Shown one piece after another: positions 9,347 through 17,826 of a stretch of DNA of 50,440 nucleotides (the first letter of the stretch is position 1; every line of letters starts with the position of its first letter). The notes under the pieces were generated by a model. It saw only the letters and a program-made list of their open reading frames with translations. It was not told the origin of the DNA and made no database searches. A program made the position numbers and the translations under genes. The DNA is from Chthoniobacteraceae bacterium (lineage in GTDB: Bacteria > Verrucomicrobiota > Verrucomicrobiia > Chthoniobacterales > Chthoniobacteraceae): NCBI GenBank assembly GCA_947471505.1, contig CANIWM010000044.1, positions 1 to 50,440 on the forward strand. The letters are read 5' to 3'.

Positions 9347-9397
9347 TGAAGCCCGGAAGCGGAAGTCTATTCTGCTCTGGCGTTCTGGCACACGGGC

Positions 9398-10609
9398 TCA
9401 CTTCCAGCGCCACAGCGATATCCCCTCCAAATCCCGCACAATCACTTCATCTCCGCACACCGCCACATGCGCCCACGTCTCGTTGTCCGACACCTTTTTT
9501 GAGCCGAGTCTCGTGAACTTTTCCCCGGACGCCTCCATTAAAAACAACTCGCCTTTCGTATCCAGCCCCAGCACGCGGTCGCCATTCGTTACGAGGCTCA
9601 CGTAGTCCCCGAAACTCTCGCTGCTCGTCCACCGCTCAGCGCCCGTCGCCACGTCGATCGCCATCATCCGCCCACTGCGCAGGCTGGTAAAAGCAGTCCC
9701 CTTCACTACGACAGGGGTCGTCATGTAGCCTTGCGATTTATGCTCCCACGCCTTTGCCACTGTCCATTTGCCCGCCGCTTCATTGACCCGCCAGCCCGTC
9801 GTCTTTCCCCCATACGTGCTCGTAAAAAGCACATCACCCACGGCGAATGGCGTCCCGATATTCATACCCCGAAATGCCTCTACCTCTTGCGACCACAGAA
9901 CTGCGCCGGTGTTCGGATCCACGCCAGCCAATGTCGAGCGTGACTGCACGAACAGTTGTCGTTTTCCACCGAGCAATCCGAAGGACGGCGACGCAAATGC
10001 ACCGCCCATCATCCCGCCCTCGTCTTCCATCGCGCGCCACTTTACAGCGCCCGACTTTTTATCGAGACGGCACAGCGCTCCGCCCGCTTGGACGTAGAGA
10101 TCATCTCCGTCAATCAGCGGCGACGACACCGCGCCAAACGCCGGAAGCGGCTTATTGTATTTCGAGGAGAAATCCACCCGCCACCGCTCGTCGCCCGTCT
10201 TCGCATCCAGCGCCACGAGCAAATCCCGAATTCCTGCTACGAACAGCGTCTCTCCATCGCACGCTGGCGTCGCCCGAATCCAGTCCCCGTTTCGCTTCGC
10301 GAAAAATGGCACCGACATCGCCCCATCCCACGTCTTTTCCCAGAGCACCTTCCCCGTCGCACGGTCCAGCGACCGGACGCGCTCCAGTTTTTTTGACACC
10401 GTCTCGGTAGTGAAAATCCGCTCTCCGACTACGACAGGTGACGAATAGCTTGGTTGCAGCTCCACACGCCAAACACGGGCGATTCCATCAAGCCCGTCCG
10501 GCCATTTTCCAGCTACGGCACCATCCCGAGAAGGTCCGCGCCATTGCGGCCAATCGGCGGCATCGGATAAAAGAACGGTGCTTAAAAAAAGGAAAACAAT
10601 AGCGCGCAT
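9398..10609 (-). CDS. Secreted PQQ-like beta-propeller protein
   Basis: A 403-residue protein. Residues 1-17 are a signal peptide (IVFLFLSTVLLSDAADW). The mature protein opens with DWPQWRGPSRDG and then repeats the propeller pattern: strand, then G-x-x-L/V-W or A-T-G-x-x-x-W (RATGKVLWEKTW, AKTGDERWRVDF, PNTGAVLWSQEV, VATGAERWTSSE). This is the PQQ_2 type of eight-bladed propeller common as secreted proteins in Verrucomicrobiota and Planctomycetota. Residues needed for PQQ catalysis were not seen, so it may be a binding or scaffold propeller. It is the last of a run of minus-strand genes. Confidence 0.85.
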   Translation of the reverse strand: MRAIVFLFLSTVLLSDAADWPQWRGPSRDGAVAGKWPDGLDGIARVWRVELQPSYSSPVVVGERIFTTETVSKKLERVRSLDRATGKVLWEKTWDGAMSVPFFAKRNGDWIRATPACDGETLFVAGIRDLLVALDAKTGDERWRVDFSSKYNKPLPAFGAVSSPLIDGDDLYVQAGGALCRLDKKSGAVKWRAMEDEGGMMGGAFASPSFGLLGGKRQLFVQSRSTLAGVDPNTGAVLWSQEVEAFRGMNIGTPFAVGDVLFTSTYGGKTTGWRVNEAAGKWTVAKAWEHKSQGYMTTPVVVKGTAFTSLRSGRMMAIDVATGAERWTSSESFGDYVSLVTNGDRVLGLDTKGELFLMEASGEKFTRLGSKKVSDNETWAHVAVCGDEVIVRDLEGISLWRWK

Positions 10610-10714
10610 CGACCTTCTTACGTTTTCAGAGCAACCCTTGGACGCCTATTGATTCTGGCTGTTTGCGATGCTCCGTTATTATCGAGAGGAAAGCAGCGTC
10701 ACTTCAGCTCGCGC

Positions 10715-11560
10715 CTAGTTCGTGGGAAGTTCCTCGCGCCGGACCCAACCGAGGTGCATCAGGACGTCGATGAAATTGGCGCGCTTTTGCTCGGGCCAGA
10801 TGAACTCTGCGCTCTTGGTCCACTCGGTTGCTTTGTCGCTGGCTTCTTTGCTGCGCTCCATGTCGTTGGCTTTTTTGGCAAGTTGCTCGCTTTGGAAATA
10901 GTAGGCGGCGTGGGCGTATTGGTAGGCGGGGGTTTCAGAGGGAAAGGGGATTTTTTTGAGCCAGACCTCGGTGTTCACAGCGTCGCCTTCTAGTAGATAG
11001 GTGAGAAAGATGCGATAAATGAGAAGCTCGTCTTTGGGCTGAGCAACGAGGAGTTTTTCCCACAGGGCGCGAGCTTCGGCGTATTTGCCTTGGTAGAATG
11101 GGATTTCGCAGAGGTTGAACTTCGCGGGGTAAAAGTTGGGGTCCACGCGGAGGGCGTCTATGGAGTAGCGCAGACCTTCGTCCCACTGGTGTTGCTCAAT
11201 GGCGATCGCACCTCGGATGTTCAGGGACCACGACGTAGGCGGCATGATTTCATCGGCTTTGACAAGGGCTGCTTCCGCGCCTTTGAAGTCCCGCGTGTGG
11301 AAGCTGCTCATCGACTGCGAGAGGAGCGCGCGGTAGCGGGTCGGGTAGGTGGAAGGGTCGGAGGGGCTCTTTGCCGCCCCGATCGCGGTGCCGTTGGCGA
11401 TCGGCTGTGATGGTGGGACTACCTTACCTCCCCCGGGGACGAGCGGCAGGCTCTCGGGCGCTGCAGGCCTTGAGGGGACGGGAACAGACGGGGCCTGGGA
11501 ATGGGCCATGAGCGCGCCGGATAGCAGGATGGCGGCGGAAATGCGAAGTGACGTGTTCAT
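10715..11560 (-). CDS. Secreted TPR-repeat protein
   Basis: A 281-residue protein starting at ATG 11560 (MNTSLRISAAILLSG), which puts a signal peptide at residues 1-23; an upstream ATG at 11575 would add five residues before it. A proline-rich linker (SVPVPSRPAAPESLP) is followed by helical repeats with TPR spacing: MSSFHTRDFKGAEAALVKAD, NIRGAIAIEQHQWDEGLRY and NLCEIPFYQGKYAEARALWE. TPR domains bind other proteins; the partner is unknown. It lies 40 bases downstream of the S1 protease gene on the same strand, which suggests co-transcription and a possible role as a periplasmic partner. Confidence 0.75.
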   Translation of the reverse strand: MNTSLRISAAILLSGALMAHSQAPSVPVPSRPAAPESLPLVPGGGKVVPPSQPIANGTAIGAAKSPSDPSTYPTRYRALLSQSMSSFHTRDFKGAEAALVKADEIMPPTSWSLNIRGAIAIEQHQWDEGLRYSIDALRVDPNFYPAKFNLCEIPFYQGKYAEARALWEKLLVAQPKDELLIYRIFLTYLLEGDAVNTEVWLKKIPFPSETPAYQYAHAAYYFQSEQLAKKANDMERSKEASDKATEWTKSAEFIWPEQKRANFIDVLMHLGWVRREELPTN

Positions 11561-11600
11561 GGGCTCAGTATGCAATGAGTGGGGCGGGCGGCAACATTGG

Positions 11601-12581
11601 TTATTTGTCGGCGACGGGCTTTTCTACCTCGGCAGGAGCTTCGGGCTTAAAGTCGCGCAAGGGTTGTGCAAGCTCGATCATCCCGCGCGCGGGCGTCGCG
11701 GCGTGGAGGGTGATGAGTGTCGCGCCGCCAAATCGGTCCGCCACTTTCGCGCCCTTTTTGGCGACGGGCGGAGTCTCGCCGAGCGGATGAATCGTCGAGA
11801 CGTGGCCGATGGCATTGCCCGATGAATCGAGGACAGCGGCCCCGCTGGAGCCCGGAGCCCAGTCGGTGCTCACATTGACTCGGAGCGTCTTCCATCGGCC
11901 TTGCGCGCCCTCTTTGCCCGGTGCGCCCTGCCAGAAAAAGCGATTCACGATCCCCTCACTGAAATACCCCGCCTGCCCCAGCGGCGCGCTGAAACAATAG
12001 GCGGCATCGCCGGGGGAAACTTCGTCGCAGAGCGGGAGCGCCGCGAAACTCCCGCCTTCCACGCGGAGGATCGCGCCGTCGAGCGTCTGGCTCTTCGCGA
12101 GGACGGCGGTGACGGGGAGAACTTCGCCCGTGTGGTCCACGGCGATCAGAAAGCCATCGCGCATCTTGTCATTCGGCTCGACGCAGTGGTGGCACGTCGC
12201 GACGGCGTCGCTCGCCACGGCGTAAGCGGCGGCAAGATTCAGGTGCCAGTTGTCGCAATCGGTGCAGAGATAGTACCAGCCAAACTGGAGCTGGGCGTCG
12301 CGTGCAGCCTGTGCGATTTCCCGCCCGGAGAGGCGCTGGTGCTTGGCCGCGGGGAATGTGACTGCGCCGGGGATCGGAGTTTTGAGCTGCTCCTTCGCGG
12401 CGGCGAGCGTGAGCTTTAGCTTGCCGCTTTCCTTGAGCACTTTCGCTTTTTCGAGGAGCCCTTCGTCTTGCTTCCGGTTGCCGTTGCGCTCGATGGGGAC
12501 GCCTGGACCTTGTGCGTGGAGCGGCTGGGAAAGAGCGGTCGCTAGTGAGAAGATCGCGGTCGTAAAAAGGAGCGGTTTCAT
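11601..12581 (-). CDS. Secreted trypsin-like serine protease
   Basis: A 326-residue protein with a signal peptide (1-23, cleavage after LHAQ). A charged, helical stretch at 33-70 precedes the protease domain. All three catalytic residues can be placed: His132 in ATCHHC, Asp169 in TLDGAIL, and Ser246 in PGSSGAA. In chymotrypsin terms these match TAAHC, D-x-A-L and GDSGG. A C-x-x-C pair (LCTDCDNW, 106-109) and the cysteine next to the catalytic His may form disulphides. No PDZ domain follows, so this is closer to a stand-alone S1 protease than to HtrA. It is probably active in the periplasm or outside. Located upstream of the TPR gene. Confidence 0.75.
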   Translation of the reverse strand: MKPLLFTTAIFSLATALSQPLHAQGPGVPIERNGNRKQDEGLLEKAKVLKESGKLKLTLAAAKEQLKTPIPGAVTFPAAKHQRLSGREIAQAARDAQLQFGWYYLCTDCDNWHLNLAAAYAVASDAVATCHHCVEPNDKMRDGFLIAVDHTGEVLPVTAVLAKSQTLDGAILRVEGGSFAALPLCDEVSPGDAAYCFSAPLGQAGYFSEGIVNRFFWQGAPGKEGAQGRWKTLRVNVSTDWAPGSSGAAVLDSSGNAIGHVSTIHPLGETPPVAKKGAKVADRFGGATLITLHAATPARGMIELAQPLRDFKPEAPAEVEKPVADK

Positions 12582-12621
12582 GTGCGTGTGGGGCGATGTG
12601 TGGCACCGATCCTCGCTGGCA

Positions 12622-13347
12622 TCAACGCCCGATGATCGCTCGCTGGCCGTCCAGCAGCTCGGCGATGCCCTTTTTCGCCAGCGCCAGCAGCGAGGCCATC
12701 TCGCTCTCGGAGAAAGTGCTCTCCTCCCCGCTGCCCTGCACTTCTACAAACTGGCCGCTCTCCGTCATCACCACATTCATATCCACGGAGGCGTCGCGGT
12801 CCTCCACGTAGTTCAGGTCGAGCAGCGGGGTTCCTTCATAAATGCCCACGCTCACAGCGGCGACGAGTTGTTTGATCGGCCAGTGCTTGATCAGCCCGTT
12901 CGCCATGAGCTTCTTACACGCGAGCGCAGCGGCGACGCTGGCTCCCGTGATGCTCGCCGTCCGCGTCCCGCCATCCGCCGCAAGCACATCGCAATCAATC
13001 CACATCGTGCGCTGGCCGAGCTTTTCCAAATCGATAGCCGCCCGCATCGAGCGCCCGATGAGCCGCTGAATCTCGGACGAGCGGCCATCCAGTTTCCCCT
13101 TGCTGATGTCGCGAGGTTTCCGCTGCTGCGTCGAGTACGGGAGCATCGAATACTCCGCCGTCACCCAGCCGCCGGTGACGCCCTGCTCCTTCATCCAGCG
13201 CGGCACGCCCTCCTCAATCATCGCCGAGCAGATGACGCGCGTATTCCCCGTGGAAATGAGGACGGACCCCGTCGCATTCGGCGCGAAATCGGGCGTGAAA
13301 GTGAGCGGGCGGAGTGAATCGGGCTGGCGGCCATCGTGTCGTGACAT
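12622..13347 (-). CDS. rph: Ribonuclease PH
   Basis: I start at ATG 13347, giving 241 residues (MSRHDGRQPDSLRPLTFTPD), in line with the family's usual 238-260; the upstream ATG at 13383 would add 12 residues with no counterpart. RNase PH is a phosphate-dependent 3'-5' exoribonuclease that trims the 3' ends of tRNA precursors and rRNA, working as a hexameric ring in the cytoplasm. Signature motifs are clear: GSVLISTGNTRVICSA, EGVPRWMKEQG, TAEYSMLPYST, DGRSSEIQRLIGRS, CDVLAADGGTRTASITGA and VDMNVVMTESG. The gene follows DUF3820 on the same strand, 42 bases away. Confidence 0.95.
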   Translation of the reverse strand: MSRHDGRQPDSLRPLTFTPDFAPNATGSVLISTGNTRVICSAMIEEGVPRWMKEQGVTGGWVTAEYSMLPYSTQQRKPRDISKGKLDGRSSEIQRLIGRSMRAAIDLEKLGQRTMWIDCDVLAADGGTRTASITGASVAAALACKKLMANGLIKHWPIKQLVAAVSVGIYEGTPLLDLNYVEDRDASVDMNVVMTESGQFVEVQGSGEESTFSESEMASLLALAKKGIAELLDGQRAIIGR

Positions 13348-13389
13348 GCCCTGCCGAATGCCGGTTCGAGCGGCGGGGTGCAATGGTTT

Positions 13390-13713
13390 TTAATCCTCGT
13401 CCTTCCACTTCGCCCGCAGCGGCACACGCTCGGGGCGGAGGGAAGTGCGGCCCCCGCGCTTCTTGCGGATGGGGTCGAAGACCTCGTCGCAGCCGTCCAC
13501 TTTGAGCTGATGGACGATGCGCAACAGTTCGCCGAGCCGCCCTTCCGGGAAGCCCTTTTTCTCAAACCACGCGAGATACTCCACCGGCAGATCGTAGAGC
13601 GGCACCCCGCGCGGCGGGTAGTGCTCCGGGCCGTATTTGCCGAAAGGCATCCCCGTCCTCGTGATGTCGCCGAGGTCGGCTGCCATCCAGTCGCGGAGAT
13701 TGTCTTCGAGCAT
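13390..13713 (-). CDS. DUF3820 family protein
   Basis: A 107-residue soluble protein. The core TGMPFGKYG ... YDLPVEYLAWFEKKGFPEGRLGELLRIVHQLKVDG is the characteristic DUF3820 pattern (sometimes named after a quorum-sensing-regulated virulence factor). The C-terminus is basic (DPIRKKRGGRTSL). The biochemical role is not established. It starts 6 bases downstream of the DUF1080 stop codon and is followed by rph, so all three are probably on one transcript. Confidence 0.8.
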   Translation of the reverse strand: MLEDNLRDWMAADLGDITRTGMPFGKYGPEHYPPRGVPLYDLPVEYLAWFEKKGFPEGRLGELLRIVHQLKVDGCDEVFDPIRKKRGGRTSLRPERVPLRAKWKDED

Positions 13714-13719
13714 CGCGCC

Positions 13720-14412
13720 TTACTTGATGGGGCGCAGTTTCAGGTTCTTCACCGAGACTTCATCGCCGTGGTCCTGAAGCAAAATGGGCGACACCTTTTT
13801 CTCCCCGAACCCCGCGACGTTTTTGTATTTCGACTTGGCGACCCGGTCTTTCAGGTCCGCAGAAGCGATTTCAAATTCGAGGGTCTTGGTCCCATTCAGC
13901 CAATGCTCAACCTTGTTCCCCTGCACGAGGATGCGGCTCTTATTCCACTCGCCCACCGGGCTCGCCTTCTTGTCGGCGGCGGGTTCCATCAAATCGTAAA
14001 GCCCAGCCGTTTGGTGCATCCGCCCGCCTTTGATTCCGTCTGGGTGCTTCTCGTCGTCAATCATCTGGTACTCAAAGCCCACGTTTTTCGCCTTATCGGG
14101 CAGATTGTATTTCAAGCCGCTGTTGCCGACCTCCGCGATCTTCCAGTCCCAAGTCAGCTCAAAGCTCTCGAAGTCCTCCACCGTCACGATGTCGCCCCCA
14201 CCGCCCTTGGCCTCGTGCTTCAGCGCACCATCCGCCACCACCCAGCCCTTCGCCGGAAACTCCGGCTTGCCGATAGCCCGCCAGCCCTCCGTAGTCTTGC
14301 CGTCAAAAAGGAGGCGCCACCCGGCTGCTTTTTCATCCGCCGAGAGTTCATTATCGGCAGCGAAAGATGGGGCGACAAGTGCGAGGGTAAAGAAGAGCGT
14401 TCGTAAGGTCAT
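13720..14412 (-). CDS. Secreted DUF1080 (3-keto-disaccharide hydrolase) protein
   Basis: A 230-residue protein starting at ATG 14412, which gives a clean signal peptide (MTLRTLFFTLALVAPSFAAD); an upstream in-frame start would add 33 unlikely residues. The domain is the DUF1080/PF06439 beta-jelly-roll: WRLLFDGKTTEGWR, DFESFELTWDWKIAEVGNSGLKYN, FEYQMIDDEKHPD, QTAGLYDLM, VEHWLNGTKTLEFE. Some members hydrolyse 3-keto-glycosides, while others are merely lectin-like. It is divergent from the DinG helicase gene, with about 125 bp between the two starts. Confidence 0.9.
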   Translation of the reverse strand: MTLRTLFFTLALVAPSFAADNELSADEKAAGWRLLFDGKTTEGWRAIGKPEFPAKGWVVADGALKHEAKGGGGDIVTVEDFESFELTWDWKIAEVGNSGLKYNLPDKAKNVGFEYQMIDDEKHPDGIKGGRMHQTAGLYDLMEPAADKKASPVGEWNKSRILVQGNKVEHWLNGTKTLEFEIASADLKDRVAKSKYKNVAGFGEKKVSPILLQDHGDEVSVKNLKLRPIK

Positions 14413-14537
14413 GGGTCGGCAGGTAAGCAGACCGGAGCAGGAGTGGCAGCAATTTTTCACTACCATCGCCGACTGCGCTTGCTCGCACTGCGCGTTGCGC
14501 GTAATCGCCACGCGTGATTTCCATCGGCGGCGGTAAT

Positions 14538-16514
14538 GTGTCTGATTTTCCCGAGCGTATCCGGCATATTTTTTCGCCGGAAGGCTTGCTCGGGCAGGCT
14601 GCGAATTTCGAGCAGCGGCGCGAGCAGCAAGAGATGGCCGTCGCTGTGGCTATGGCGCTCGTGGATGAGAAGCATCTCGTCGTGGAAGCGGGCACTGGAG
14701 TGGGGAAATCGCTCGCCTATCTCATCCCGGCGGTCTTGTGGGCGAAGGAGAAAGGGAAGAAGGCCATCATTTCCACGCAGACGATCAATTTGCAGGAGCA
14801 ACTCGTCTATAAAGACATCCCCATCGTGCGGAAAGTGCTCGTGGACCTTCTCGGCGAAGACGGCTTCACGGCGATGCTGTGGAAAGGGCGTGCGAATTAC
14901 GTCTGCCCCACGCGGATGGAGCGCGCGATGCAGCAGAGCGGCGAGCTTTTCTCGGGGCCGGAAATCGAGGAGCTAAAGCGCATCTGGGAATGGGCGCAGA
15001 CGACTCAGGACGGCTCGCTGTCGGACCTTGAAGTGGAGCCGGATTCCGCCGTGTGGGCGCAAGTGTGTAGCGAGCCGCACATCTGCACGACCAAGAGCTG
15101 CGGCACGAACCCGAAGTGCCACTACCAGCGCGTCCGCAAGTCGCTCATCTCGGCGGATGTCGTGGTGCTCAATCACACGCTTTTTTTCCTATCGCTCGGC
15201 AGTGCTGCGGAGGCGGATGAGGATGCGAGCGGCTATCTGTTTGCGAACGACTTTGTGATCTTCGATGAGGCTCATACGATCGAGGGCGTGGCCTCGAAAA
15301 TGATCGGCCTTAATGTCTCTCAATACGGCCTCCGCTACGCGCTCCAGCGGCTCTACAACCCGAAGTCGAAGAAGGGGCTCTTCCAGATTTTACGCAATGC
15401 GGAGGGCGTCCGCGCGGTCACGGAGACGATGGAAAAGGCGGATGAGTTCTTCGATAAAGTCGGCTCAAGGGCGGACTTCAAAAAGGGGAAGGAGTTCCGT
15501 GTGCGGCACCCGGACTTTGTGCCCGACACGCTCAGCGGCGAACTGACCAAGCTGCAAACGCTCGTCGTCCAGACGCTCAAGGCCGTGGACGACGAAATCA
15601 CCAAAGCCGAGCTGCAAGACCTCGGGCGCAAGATACGCGACGCGCGCAGCAGCCTCGCCACGTTTCTCAAACAGGACGCGGAGGAATACGTCTATTGGGT
15701 CGAGCAGACCGGAAAGACGGGAAATTTTCACAACCTCCACGCCGCGCCGATTGACGTGGCGGCGCATCTCCGTGCGCTGCTGTTCCGCGACGCGCATACC
15801 GCCATCCTCACGAGCGCGACGCTCAGCATCGGCGGGGAAAATCTCGACTATTTCCGCAAGCGCATCGGGGCTGAAGACGCGGTCGGCAAGAAGGTCGGCT
15901 CGCCTTTTGACTACGAGCGGCAGATGCGGCTCTACGTCACGAAAAAGATGCCCGACCCGCGCGACGAGGGCTACGAAGAGGCGCTGGCACGGCGTATTGA
16001 GGAGTTCATCCAACTCACCGATGGGCGCGCGTTTGTGCTCTTCACGAGCTACCGGACGATGACGAATATCGCCGCGCTTTGCCGCGAGGCATTCGACGAG
16101 AAGCACGACTGGAAGCTGCTCGTGCAGGGCGAAGGGCTCTCTCGCACGCGGCTCATCGCGGAGTTTAAGCGCGACCAAAAGCACGTCCTCTTCGGCACCA
16201 AGAGCTTTTGGAGCGGCGTGGATGTGCCCGGCGACGCGCTCAGCAACGTCATCATCACCCGGCTGCCCTTCGCCGTCCCCGATACGCCTCTCGTGGAAGC
16301 CCGGCTCGAAGCCATCGAAGCCGCTGGCGGTAACTCCTTTGGCGACTACTCGCTCCCCGAAGCGATCCTCGAACTGCGCCAAGGCGTCGGGCGACTCATC
16401 CGCACGAAGAGCGACAAAGGAATCGTCGTCATCCTCGACCCGCGCATCCTTACCAAGGCGTACGGGCAAGCGTTTCTGAAGGCGTTGCCGAAGTGTCCGG
16501 TGGAAATTGTTTGA
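14538..16514 (+). CDS. DinG/YoaA-type iron-sulphur DNA helicase
   Basis: From GTG 14538 ([18 protein letters not shown]) the protein has 658 residues; GTG 14514 in the same frame would add eight residues and cannot be excluded. Walker A is EAGTGVGKS. The iron-sulphur cysteines are seen as YVCPTR and then CSEPHIC-x-x-x-SC-x-x-x-x-KC, followed by a basic RVRK. The DEAH box is [10 protein letters not shown]. The second RecA domain shows [33 protein letters not shown] and RQGVGRLIR. This is the XPD/DinG superfamily 2 class that unwinds DNA 5'-3', including R-loops and stalled forks. No exonuclease domain is present. Divergent from DUF1080. Confidence 0.92.
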   Translation: MSDFPERIRHIFSPEGLLGQAANFEQRREQQEMAVAVAMALVDEKHLVVEAGTGVGKSLAYLIPAVLWAKEKGKKAIISTQTINLQEQLVYKDIPIVRKVLVDLLGEDGFTAMLWKGRANYVCPTRMERAMQQSGELFSGPEIEELKRIWEWAQTTQDGSLSDLEVEPDSAVWAQVCSEPHICTTKSCGTNPKCHYQRVRKSLISADVVVLNHTLFFLSLGSAAEADEDASGYLFANDFVIFDEAHTIEGVASKMIGLNVSQYGLRYALQRLYNPKSKKGLFQILRNAEGVRAVTETMEKADEFFDKVGSRADFKKGKEFRVRHPDFVPDTLSGELTKLQTLVVQTLKAVDDEITKAELQDLGRKIRDARSSLATFLKQDAEEYVYWVEQTGKTGNFHNLHAAPIDVAAHLRALLFRDAHTAILTSATLSIGGENLDYFRKRIGAEDAVGKKVGSPFDYERQMRLYVTKKMPDPRDEGYEEALARRIEEFIQLTDGRAFVLFTSYRTMTNIAALCREAFDEKHDWKLLVQGEGLSRTRLIAEFKRDQKHVLFGTKSFWSGVDVPGDALSNVIITRLPFAVPDTPLVEARLEAIEAAGGNSFGDYSLPEAILELRQGVGRLIRTKSDKGIVVILDPRILTKAYGQAFLKALPKCPVEIV

Positions 16515-16605
16515 ACGCTTTCCGCTCGTGACTGTCTGAGGTGGCGATGACCTCACGCATCACAACATCGTTTTCAGCATCGCCAAGCGGTGCGGTATTT
16601 TGAAA

Positions 16606-17322
16606 ATGGCTGCCTCGTTTGCAAATAGCACCAGCCTGCTCCCGGACTTGAAGCATCTTTTTTCTACAACAGCGCCCGCCTTTTCCACCGGCATGGAAGC
16701 CAGTGCGGTGGACCCTGTTTTGGCGGAACGCGAGGCCAGCCGTAGGGAAGACGACGCGCTCGTTGCCCGGTGTCAAGCTGGCGAAGCTGCGGCGTTCGAC
16801 GCCATCGTGGTGAAGCACAGCCCTCGAATCTACGGCCAGATTTACAATATGACGTCGAACCACGACGACACGAACGACTTGATTCAGGACGTCTGGATGA
16901 AGGTCTATCGGAGCGTCTCGGGCTTCCGGGGGAAGTGCCAGTTCTCCACTTGGCTGCACAGCGTTGCCGCCAATACGACGATCAATTTCATCAACAAACG
17001 CGGGCGTCGCAAGACCATGAGCCTCGACGATGTGGATAATGGCATCGCCAACGACAAAGAGTTCACCGAACTGATCGCGCAGAGCACGCCAGCACGCGAC
17101 AGCGACCTCGGCGAGATGCAGCGGAAAATCAACGAGGCCATGATGAAGCTCTCGCCCGACCACCGCGCCGTCGTGACCATGTTCGACATCCAAGGCATGG
17201 CCCACGCGGAGATTGGCGCTATTTTGAAAATCAGCGAAGGCACCGTCCGCTCGCGCCTCTTCTACGCCCACAAGCAACTGCAAGCGTGGCTCAGTGAATT
17301 TGCCCCCAATTCCAAAACCTAA
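16606..17322 (+). CDS. ECF-type RNA polymerase sigma factor
   Basis: From ATG 16606 the protein has 238 residues; an in-frame TTG lies at 16600, and the first 45 residues are not part of the fold. Region 2 runs from ARCQAGEAAAFDAIVVKH to DLIQDVWMKVYRSVSGFRG-x-CQFSTWL and INKRGRR. Region 4 is MMKLSPDHRAVVTMFDIQGMAHAEIGAILKISEGTVRSRLFYAHKQL, with the helix-turn-helix near the C-terminus. It would direct RNA polymerase to its own set of promoters. Two genes follow with 6-bp spacing and then overlap, giving a sigma / membrane protein / HtrA-like arrangement typical of envelope-stress control. Confidence 0.92.
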   Translation: MAASFANSTSLLPDLKHLFSTTAPAFSTGMEASAVDPVLAEREASRREDDALVARCQAGEAAAFDAIVVKHSPRIYGQIYNMTSNHDDTNDLIQDVWMKVYRSVSGFRGKCQFSTWLHSVAANTTINFINKRGRRKTMSLDDVDNGIANDKEFTELIAQSTPARDSDLGEMQRKINEAMMKLSPDHRAVVTMFDIQGMAHAEIGAILKISEGTVRSRLFYAHKQLQAWLSEFAPNSKT

Positions 17323-17328
17323 AAACCT

Positions 17329-17826
17329 ATGGCCGACCAGCAACTCAACGAGAAACAGCTCCAAGCCCTCCTCCGCCTCAAGCGCTACGAACAGCCGCCA
17401 CCGGGCTACTTCGACGACTTGCTCTCCAGCATCCACCAGCGTCAGCGCGAGGAATTGCTCCGCCGCCCGGCTTGGCGGCTCTCGCTTGAGCGGGTGAAGA
17501 CCTTCTTCCAATCCCTCCGCGTGGATTGGCGCTACGCGGGCACCATGGCCAGCATCCTCCTCATAGGCATCGGGACGATTCAGCTCGCCCTCCCGAAGCA
17601 TAAAACCGCGCTCATCGTCGCCGCGCCGCAGCCCGCCGTGCCGCAGACGATGCCCGTCGCCTACGAGCCCGCGCTCACTCTCGAAGCCCCCAGCCCGCAA
17701 GGGCAGACGCTGCTCCCGCCGCTCCAGCGCGTGATCGTCCCTGCGCGCCCCGGCAGCCAACCTGCGCCGCAATTTGTCGGCGGATCGCTCCCTGCGAGCT
17801 ATGAGCCTACTCAAATCCGCTTCTAG
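17329..17826 (+). CDS. Single-pass membrane protein in the anti-sigma position
   Basis: A 165-residue protein starting 6 bases after the sigma-factor stop. The N-terminal 60 residues are helical and charged (LNEKQLQALLRLKRYEQPPPGYFDDLL), one transmembrane helix spans about 73-91 (AGTMASILLIGIGTIQLAL), and the remainder is a proline-rich periplasmic tail. Position and topology argue for an anti-sigma factor. I do not see the zinc-binding H-x-x-x-C-x-x-C motif of ZAS proteins, so it would be a different type, or the assignment may be wrong. The next gene starts 26 bases before this one ends. Confidence 0.7.
   Translation: MADQQLNEKQLQALLRLKRYEQPPPGYFDDLLSSIHQRQREELLRRPAWRLSLERVKTFFQSLRVDWRYAGTMASILLIGIGTIQLALPKHKTALIVAAPQPAVPQTMPVAYEPALTLEAPSPQGQTLLPPLQRVIVPARPGSQPAPQFVGGSLPASYEPTQIRF

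Noticed and set aside
12842-13069. Small plus-strand frames within rph
   Set aside because: They lie antisense to a highly conserved enzyme and show no independent features.
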